Shown: positions 33,793-39,198 of the stretch, in pieces | Layout: each line of letters begins with the position of its first letter | How positions within the stretch are numbered: the first letter of the stretch is position 1 | Source of the DNA: Lachnospiraceae bacterium EP-SM-12S-S03 | Lineage (GTDB): Bacteria > Bacillota > Clostridia > Lachnospirales > Lachnospiraceae | NCBI GenBank assembly: GCA_020540725.1 | Contig: JAJBSL010000021.1 | Coordinates: 1 to 39,198, forward strand | Reading direction: 5' to 3' | DNA length: 39,198 bases | Notes under the pieces: generated by a model | Databases searched by the model: none | What the model was told of the DNA's origin: nothing | The model's input: the letters and a program-made list of their open reading frames with translations, nothing else | Position numbers and translations under genes: made by a program

Positions 33793-34248
33793 TTGAAACT
33801 GTCAACAAAAGGAAGATATGGACTTAGAGCTTTGATTGATCTAGCAAGATACAGCGAGGTAGAACCGGTTTCCATCAGTTGTATTTCAGAGAGACAAGGA
33901 ATTTCAGAACGTTATCTCGAGCAGCTTATGGCTATGTTGAAAAAGGCCGGGTTGGTGAAAAGCATTCGTGGAGCCGGAGGCGGCTATGTACTTGCGAAAA
34001 ATCAAAAGGATATTTCTGTCGGGGATGTTTTAAGAGCACTGGAAGGGAACTTGAATCCGGTGGAATGCTCCGGATTTGTGGAAGAAGGATGCGAAGCTTC
34101 CGGTGGTTGTGTTACAAAGTATGTTTGGCAGAAAATCAATGAGAGTATAAATCAGACAGTAGATGAGATAAAATTAGACAAGCTCGTAGAGGAGAGTAAA
34201 GCCATCAAAAAAGATGGGGCATGCGAGCATAGAGACTGCAATAATTAG
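33793..34248 (+). CDS. iscR: Rrf2-family regulator IscR
   Basis: A 151-residue winged-helix regulator. It begins MKLSTKGRYGLRALIDLARY and has the recognition segment SISCISERQGISERYLEQLMAMLKKAGLV. Three cysteines (C92, C100, C106 in VECSGF, EEGC, SGGC) are placed as the Fe-S ligands of IscR. The C-terminal tail ends CEHRDCNN with two further cysteines (C144, C149), an addition worth noting. The start is TTG 33793, with AGAAGGTG eight bases upstream; no ATG fits the family start. It leads the operon and presumably senses cluster supply made by the next two genes. Confidence 0.93.
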   Translation: MKLSTKGRYGLRALIDLARYSEVEPVSISCISERQGISERYLEQLMAMLKKAGLVKSIRGAGGGYVLAKNQKDISVGDVLRALEGNLNPVECSGFVEEGCEASGGCVTKYVWQKINESINQTVDEIKLDKLVEESKAIKKDGACEHRDCNN

Positions 34249-34264
34249 ACCAGGAGGTAGGAAA

Positions 34265-35449
34265 ATGGATAAATTTATTTATTTAGACAATGCTGCAACA
34301 ACAAAAACTGCGCCGGAAGTTCTTGAGGCAATGCTTCCGTACTTTACAGAGTATTATGGAAACCCTTCCAGCGTATATAGCTTTGCTTCCCGAAATAAGG
34401 ATGAGATCACAAAGCAGAGAGAGATTATTGCAGACGTTTTAGGTGCCAAAGGAAATGAAATTTATTTTACGGCAGGAGGTTCCGAGGCTGATAACTGGGC
34501 GCTCAAAGCTACAGCAGAAGCGTATAAAGAAAAAGGAAATCATATCATTACAACAAAGATCGAACACCACGCGATTCTTCATACAGCAGAATATCTTGAA
34601 AAAAATGGATTTGAAGTCACCTATTTGGATGTGGATGAAAATGGTGTTGTAAAATTAGAAGATTTAAAAGCGGCGATCAGACCGGAAACTATTTTAATTT
34701 CTATTATGTTTGCAAATAATGAGATTGGTACGATTGAACCGATTAAAGAAATCGGTGAAATTGCAAAAGAGCATGGTATTTTATTCCATACAGATGCGGT
34801 ACAAGCTTTTGGTCAGATTCCGATCAATGTAGATGAATGTCATATTGATATGTTAAGTGCCAGCGGACATAAATTAAACGGACCGAAAGGAATCGGTTTC
34901 CTCTATATTAGAAGAGGTGTGAAGATTCGTTCCTTTGTGCATGGTGGTGCACAGGAAAGGAAAAGACGTGCCGGGACAGAGAATGTACCGGGAATTATTG
35001 GAATCGGAACTGCAGTGAAACGCGCAGTTGATACGATGAAAGAAAGAACCGATAAAGAAAAAGAACTTCGGGATTATATGATTGAAAGGATCGAGAAAGA
35101 GATTCCGTATGCAAGATTGAACGGTCATAGAACAGATCGTCTTCCGAATAATGTGAATTTTAGTTTCCGCTTTATTGAAGGGGAATCACTTCTTATTATG
35201 TTAGACATGAAGGGCATCTGTGCATCCAGTGGATCTGCTTGTACATCCGGTTCATTAGATCCGTCCCATGTACTTCTCGCAATTGGGCTTCCTCATGAGA
35301 TTGCTCACGGTTCGCTTCGTATGACGCTGAGTGAAGAAACAACAAAAGAAGATATTGATTATGTAGTAGATTCTTTGAAGGAGATTGTGGACAGGCTTCG
35401 CAGTATGTCTCCGTTATATGAGGATTTTATAAAAAAGCAGAGTAAGTAA
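34265..35449 (+). CDS. iscS: Cysteine desulfurase IscS/NifS
   Basis: A 394-residue PLP enzyme that removes sulfur from cysteine as a persulfide for Fe-S assembly and tRNA thiolation. It begins FIYLDNAATTKTAPEVLEAM, has HTDAVQAFGQ, the PLP Lys region SASGHKLNGPKGIGFLY (Lys in GHK), the flexible catalytic-Cys loop SSGSACTSGSLDPSHVLLA and a final KEDIDYVVDSLKEIVDRLR. ATG 34265 follows CAGGAGGTAGG; an ATG at 34214 would overlap iscR by 35 bases and lie before the ribosome site. iscU starts 39 bases downstream. Confidence 0.96.
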   Translation: MDKFIYLDNAATTKTAPEVLEAMLPYFTEYYGNPSSVYSFASRNKDEITKQREIIADVLGAKGNEIYFTAGGSEADNWALKATAEAYKEKGNHIITTKIEHHAILHTAEYLEKNGFEVTYLDVDENGVVKLEDLKAAIRPETILISIMFANNEIGTIEPIKEIGEIAKEHGILFHTDAVQAFGQIPINVDECHIDMLSASGHKLNGPKGIGFLYIRRGVKIRSFVHGGAQERKRRAGTENVPGIIGIGTAVKRAVDTMKERTDKEKELRDYMIERIEKEIPYARLNGHRTDRLPNNVNFSFRFIEGESLLIMLDMKGICASSGSACTSGSLDPSHVLLAIGLPHEIAHGSLRMTLSEETTKEDIDYVVDSLKEIVDRLRSMSPLYEDFIKKQSK

Positions 35450-35488
35450 AACGAAAACAATGATAGAAATAGAAAGAGGTAGAATGAT

Positions 35489-35932
35489 ATGTATACAGAA
35501 AAAGTAATGGATCATTTCCAGCATCCAAGAAACATGGGAGAAATTGAAAATGCAAGCGGAGTCGGTACAGTAGGGAATGCAAAATGTGGCGACATCATGA
35601 GAATGTATCTTGATATTGATGATGACGGAATCATTCAGGATGTGAAATTCAAGACATTTGGCTGCGGCGCAGCAGTTGCGACAAGCAGTATGGCAACAGA
35701 ACTTGTAAAAGGAAAATCAATTAATGAGGCATTACAGATTACAAATAAAGCGGTTATGGAAGCACTCGATGGACTGCCACCGGTAAAAGTGCATTGTTCA
35801 CTTCTTGCAGAAGAAGCAATCCATGCAGCACTTTGGGATTATGCTGAAAAACACGGAATTAAGATTGAAGGATTGGAGAAACCGAAGTCCGATATTCATG
35901 AAGATGAAGAAGAGGAAGAAGAGGAATATTAA
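35489..35932 (+). CDS. iscU: Fe-S cluster scaffold IscU/NifU
   Basis: A 147-residue scaffold that builds [2Fe-2S]/[4Fe-4S] clusters. The three ligands are present, C33 in AKCGD with Asp35, C59 in TFGCGAAVA and C103 in [11 protein letters not shown], and the start [18 protein letters not shown] is typical of Clostridial NifU-N proteins. After residue 134 the protein ends in [13 protein letters not shown], an acidic tail not seen in E. coli IscU. No hscA, hscB or fdx follow, so the system is minimal. AGAAAGAGGTAGAATGAT precedes the ATG. Confidence 0.95.
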   Translation: MYTEKVMDHFQHPRNMGEIENASGVGTVGNAKCGDIMRMYLDIDDDGIIQDVKFKTFGCGAAVATSSMATELVKGKSINEALQITNKAVMEALDGLPPVKVHCSLLAEEAIHAALWDYAEKHGIKIEGLEKPKSDIHEDEEEEEEEY

Positions 35933-35943
35933 AAGGAGAGACG

Positions 35944-37029
35944 ATGGAGAAGAAAAAAGTAGTCGTTGGAATGTCAGGAGGCGTGGATTCCTCAGTGGCT
36001 GCGTATCTTTTAAAAGAACAGGGGTATGACGTCATTGGCGTGACCATGCAGATATGGCAGGATGAAGAGCAGACGATACAAGAAGAAAATGGCGGATGCT
36101 GTGGATTGAGCGCTGTAGATGATGCCAGAAGAGTGGCGGCAGATCTTGAAATTCCGTATTATGTGATGAATTTTAAGAAAGAATTCAAACGGGATGTTAT
36201 TGATTATTTTATCGAAGAATATCGTCAGGGAAGAACGCCAAATCCATGCATTGCATGCAATCGTTATGTGAAATGGGAATCTCTTCTGAAAAGAAGCATG
36301 GACATTGGAGCGGATTATATTGCGACAGGGCATTACGCAAGAATTATAAAACTTGATAATGGACGTTATACGCTTATGAGATCTGCGACGCTCGCAAAGG
36401 ATCAGACCTATGCGCTTTATAATCTGACACAGGAACAGCTTTCGCACACCTTAATGCCAGTGGGCGAATATTCGAAAGATGAAGTAAGGGAAATTGCTGA
36501 CAAAATCAATCTCCAGGTAGCAAACAAACCGGACAGCCAGGACATTTGCTTTGTGCCGGACGGCGATTATGCTTCCTTTATTGAAAATTCAACGGGAGAG
36601 AAGATTCAGCCTGGAAACTTTGTGGATCAGGAAGGAAATATCCTCGGACAGCACAAAGGAATCATCCATTATACAGTAGGACAGAGAAAAGGCCTGGGAC
36701 TTTCTCTTGGACATCCTGTATTTGTACTTGAGATTCGTCCAGAGACAAATGAAGTTGTCATAGGCGACAATGAAGATTCTTTATCCTATATCGTTCGTGC
36801 AAACCGGATAAATTTCATGTCAGTGGAAGACATGGAAGGGGAGAAAAAGGTATTTGCGAAAATCCGTTATAATCATAAAGGTGCATGGTGTACGGTAAAG
36901 AAAACAGGAGAAGATGAAATCCTTTGTACTTTTGAAGAACCGCAGAGAGCAATCACGCCGGGGCAGGCGGTAGTGCTTTATGATGGGGACTATGTTTTCG
37001 GCGGCGGAACGATTGTGGGAGATAAGTAG
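35944..37029 (+). CDS. mnmA: tRNA 2-thiouridylase MnmA
   Basis: A 361-residue PP-loop enzyme that makes s2U34 in tRNA-Glu, -Gln and -Lys. The PP-loop is [15 protein letters not shown] (about 9-23); C102 in [12 protein letters not shown] and C202 in [11 protein letters not shown] are the catalytic pair. The insertion [19 protein letters not shown] is typical of Firmicute MnmA. Sulfur comes from IscS encoded in the same operon, directly or through carriers. AAAGGAGAGACG precedes the ATG, 12 bases after iscU. Confidence 0.96.
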   Translation: MEKKKVVVGMSGGVDSSVAAYLLKEQGYDVIGVTMQIWQDEEQTIQEENGGCCGLSAVDDARRVAADLEIPYYVMNFKKEFKRDVIDYFIEEYRQGRTPNPCIACNRYVKWESLLKRSMDIGADYIATGHYARIIKLDNGRYTLMRSATLAKDQTYALYNLTQEQLSHTLMPVGEYSKDEVREIADKINLQVANKPDSQDICFVPDGDYASFIENSTGEKIQPGNFVDQEGNILGQHKGIIHYTVGQRKGLGLSLGHPVFVLEIRPETNEVVIGDNEDSLSYIVRANRINFMSVEDMEGEKKVFAKIRYNHKGAWCTVKKTGEDEILCTFEEPQRAITPGQAVVLYDGDYVFGGGTIVGDK

Positions 37030-37030
37030 A

Positions 37031-37840
37031 ATGAAAGCGGACTATCATACACATACGAATTTTTCTACGGATGCGGATCGGGAAAGCTCTCCGGAGGTTA
37101 TGATACAAGGCGCCATAAAGCGTGGGCTGGAAACAATCTGTATTACGGATCATATGGACAAAGATTATGATGCGGAAGGGAAAGGATTTGTATTTGATAC
37201 AGAGAAATATTTTGAAACATTACAGTCTCTGCGAGAAAAATACAAAGAGAAGATTCATATACGAATTGGCGTGGAACTCGGTCTACAACCACATTTGGGA
37301 CAATTTGCAAAAGAATATGTAAATGCACATCCATTTGATTTTGTCATAGGATCCACACATATGCTTCGGGGAAGAGATCCGTATTACAGAGCAAACTTTG
37401 AAGAACTTACAGATCAGGAACTTTACCGGGGGATGTTTGAGGAGACGCTTACGAATATCAAGAATATAGAAGATTTTGATGTGATGGGACATTTGGACTA
37501 TATTGTAAGGTATGGTCTGGAACAGGAAAAATCATATTCCTATGATGAAAACAAGGATTTGATTGACGAGATTCTGAAACACCTTGTGGAAAACGGAAAA
37601 GGATTGGAACTGAATACGGCGGGATTGAAATACGGTCTTTCCTTTGCACATCCCTATCCAGCAGTATTAAAACGATACCGGGAACTTGGCGGAGAAATTG
37701 TTACGGTTGGTTCTGACGGGCATAAGCCGGAGCATATTGCTTACGATTTTCATAAGGTAGAAAATATTCTTTTAGACTGCGGTTTTAAATATTATACAGA
37801 ATTTCGACAAAGAAAGCCGATTTTTAAGCAAGTTAGATAA
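37031..37840 (+). CDS. hisK: Histidinol-phosphatase, PHP family
   Basis: A 269-residue PHP-domain phosphatase that removes phosphate from histidinol phosphate, the penultimate step of histidine synthesis in Gram-positives. The metal-binding motifs are KADYHTHTNFSTDAD (start), ICITDHMD (about 37-44), GVELGLQPH, STHMLRG, MGHLDYIVRYG and VGSDGHKPEHIAYDF. ATG 37031 is one base after the mnmA stop; the longer in-frame start at 36980 would overlap mnmA by 50 bases. The rest of the his pathway is elsewhere, so role assignment is by family. A terminator/promoter junction follows. Confidence 0.85.
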   Translation: MKADYHTHTNFSTDADRESSPEVMIQGAIKRGLETICITDHMDKDYDAEGKGFVFDTEKYFETLQSLREKYKEKIHIRIGVELGLQPHLGQFAKEYVNAHPFDFVIGSTHMLRGRDPYYRANFEELTDQELYRGMFEETLTNIKNIEDFDVMGHLDYIVRYGLEQEKSYSYDENKDLIDEILKHLVENGKGLELNTAGLKYGLSFAHPYPAVLKRYRELGGEIVTVGSDGHKPEHIAYDFHKVENILLDCGFKYYTEFRQRKPIFKQVR

Positions 37841-37861
37841 ACTTGGATAAAGCTGGTATAA

Positions 37862-37905
37862 AAATACAAAATGCTATTGAAATTTTGTTTTGTATTTAGT
37901 ACAAT
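37862..37905 (+). promoter_or_regulatory. hisK terminator overlapping the gapA promoter
   Basis: AAATACAAAA (37862-37871) pairs perfectly with TTTTGTATTT (37888-37897), a 10-bp AT-rich stem that may weakly terminate. TTGAAA (37877-37882), a 17-base spacer and TACAAT (37900-37905) form a promoter whose -35 lies in the loop and whose spacer is the 3' arm. The gapA start is 91 bases downstream of the -10 box. Confidence 0.65.
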
Positions 37906-37996
37906 ATTCAATGGTTGATGATTCTTTAACAAAGCTAAAGAATATCAAATATACTGTAGGCAGTGATTTAAAATAAAACTTTAGGAGGAATTAATC

Positions 37997-39022
37997 ATGG
38001 CAGTAAAAGTAGCAATTAATGGATTTGGACGTATTGGACGTCTTGCATTCAGACAGATGTTTGGAGCAGAAGGATTTGAAATCGTAGCAATCAACGATTT
38101 AACATCTCCAAAAATGTTAGCTCATTTATTAAAATATGATTCAACACAGGGAAGATATGCTCTTTGTGATAAAGTTGTTGCAGGAGAGGATTCTATCACA
38201 GTTGACGGAAAAGAAATCAAAATCTATGCAAAAGCTAATGCAGAAGAACTTCCTTGGGGAGAAATCGGAGTTGATGTAGTATTAGAGTGTACAGGATTCT
38301 ACACATCTAAAGCAAAAGCAGAAGCTCACATCAAAGCAGGAGCTAAGAAAGTTATTATTTCTGCACCAGCCGGAAATGATCTTCCTACAATCGTATACAA
38401 TGTTAACCACGAGACATTATCTAAAGACGATGACATTATCTCAGCAGCTTCTTGTACAACAAACTGCTTAGCACCAATGGCAAAAGCTTTAAATGATTTA
38501 GCAACAATTAAATCTGGTATCATGTGCACAATCCACGCTTACACAGGTGATCAGATGACACTTGACGGACCACAGAGAAAAGGTGATTTAAGAAGATCTC
38601 GTGCTGCAGCGGTAAATATCGTTCCTAACAGCACAGGTGCTGCAAAAGCCATCGGATTAGTTATCCCTGAATTAAACGGTAAATTAATCGGAGCTGCTCA
38701 GCGTGTGCCAACACCTACAGGATCTACAACAATGTTAACAGCAGTTGTTGAAGGAAATGTAACAGTTGAACAGATCAACGCAGCTATGAAAGCAGCAGCT
38801 AATGAATCTTACGGATACAATGAAGATGAAATCGTATCAAGCGATATCGTTGGAATGACATACGGTTCATTATTCGATGCTACACAGACAATGGTTTGCC
38901 CATTAGACAATGGAACAACAGAAGTTCAGGTTGTTTCTTGGTATGACAATGAAAACTCATACACAAGCCAGATGGTAAGAACAATCAAATACTTCGGAAA
39001 AATCATCGCTGGTGAAATCTAA
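37997..39022 (+). CDS. gapA: Glyceraldehyde-3-phosphate dehydrogenase
   Basis: A 341-residue glycolytic enzyme making 1,3-bisphosphoglycerate with NAD. It starts [20 protein letters not shown] (Rossmann motif), has IIVSAP-like [19 protein letters not shown], the catalytic Cys153 in [15 protein letters not shown], and [18 protein letters not shown] at the C-terminus. Codon choice (heavy use of TTA, GCA, ACA, GGA) resembles rpsP and rplS and suggests high expression. AGGAGG precedes the ATG. It is followed by a strong terminator and the putative intron. Confidence 0.98.
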   Translation: MAVKVAINGFGRIGRLAFRQMFGAEGFEIVAINDLTSPKMLAHLLKYDSTQGRYALCDKVVAGEDSITVDGKEIKIYAKANAEELPWGEIGVDVVLECTGFYTSKAKAEAHIKAGAKKVIISAPAGNDLPTIVYNVNHETLSKDDDIISAASCTTNCLAPMAKALNDLATIKSGIMCTIHAYTGDQMTLDGPQRKGDLRRSRAAAVNIVPNSTGAAKAIGLVIPELNGKLIGAAQRVPTPTGSTTMLTAVVEGNVTVEQINAAMKAAANESYGYNEDEIVSSDIVGMTYGSLFDATQTMVCPLDNGTTEVQVVSWYDNENSYTSQMVRTIKYFGKIIAGEI

Positions 39023-39059
39023 GAAGAATAAAGAGTTTTTCTAAGTATAGACTCATATA

Positions 39060-39095
39060 GGGGTCCGGTCTTTTTGGACCGGACCCCTTAGTTTT
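39060..39095 (+). terminator. Terminator after gapA
   Basis: A perfect 11-bp GC-rich stem (39060-39070 with 39077-39087) and a 6-base T-rich loop are followed by TTAGTTTTA. The intron boundary proposed below is 13 bases after the stem. Confidence 0.9.
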
Positions 39096-39100
39096 ATGGT

Positions 39101-39198
39101 GTGCGTCCAGCGAAGCTGGACCACACTTGCCGGTGCAAGTCCGGTCACGGTAATCGCCAGTGAGCCGTGTAGTTAAACTCGGTGCGTTGCAGTAATGC
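39101..39198 (+). mobile_element. Probable group II intron, 5' end (truncated by window)
   Basis: The sequence begins GTGCG, the conserved group II 5' end (GUGYG), and is immediately followed by a TCCAGC-GAA-GCTGGA hairpin (39106-39120), then a CCGG-TGCAAGT-CCGG helix and a CACGG...CCGTG helix. The hairpin series and the ...GGTGCAAGTCC... segment are typical of domain I in Firmicute introns. No domain V or reverse transcriptase is in the window, so class and activity are unknown. Its place just past a hairpin terminator suggests class IIC. Confidence 0.6.

Overview
The window is chromosomal DNA from a low-to-moderate GC Firmicute. The family is most likely Lachnospiraceae (Dorea/Mediterraneibacter/Blautia-like gut Clostridia). 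I base this on gene content and order (ylxM-ffh-rpsP-khpA-rimM-trmD-rplS-lepB-rbgA-lepB-rnhB-yraN, recA-recX-rny, iscR-iscS-iscU-mnmA-hisK-gapA), on SpoIIM- and SpoVB-type sporulation proteins, on strong AGGAGG ribosome sites, and on TTGACA/TATAAT promoters. Genus is not resolvable by eye.

Layout. 1-1873: a visibly AT-richer accessory patch with the tail of a possible upstream reading frame, two immunity-like proteins of unknown family and a small membrane zinc-ribbon protein; it looks like the edge of a polymorphic-toxin/immunity cassette. 1874-2774: a broken subtilisin-like protease, missing its N-terminus and frameshifted at the catalytic Asp motif. 2782-11778: a long housekeeping run on the + strand for SRP targeting, ribosome and tRNA maturation, two signal peptidases, RNase HII, YraN, a PgeF-like oxidase and an MscS channel. 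11797-12121: terminators, a minus-strand tRNA-Thr(CGT) and divergent promoters. 12137-15273: glpK converging on a minus-strand NitT/TauT-type ABC importer that has no binding protein here. 15359-24418: queH, argH, asd, ppk1, galM, topB and a left-handed beta-helix acyltransferase-like protein. 24419-27409: an ABC-2-like exporter pair and mgsA. 27510-30915: SOS-type recA with recX, then rny. 31042-33656: a Nudix ADP-ribose hydrolase, a SpoIIM-like protein and a convergent SpoVB-like flippase. 33705-37840: an Rrf2/IscR-regulated sulfur cluster (iscR, iscS, iscU, mnmA) with a PHP histidinol phosphatase. 37877-39087: gapA with its own promoter and terminator. 39101-39198: the probable 5' end of a group II intron just after the gapA terminator, cut by the window edge.

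How parts work together. The first housekeeping block couples SRP targeting and signal-peptide cleavage with 30S and 50S maturation (RimM, RbgA, S16, L19). The isc block is a minimal sulfur relay: IscS supplies sulfur for IscU scaffolding and for MnmA tRNA thiolation, with IscR as probable sensor.

No convincing new multi-gene system is visible. The items most worth following are the left-edge toxin/immunity-like patch, the subtilase whose catalytic Asp is frameshifted away, three junctions where a hairpin terminator and the next promoter share DNA, and the intron at the right edge. Domain calls come from motif recognition by eye; no database search was run.
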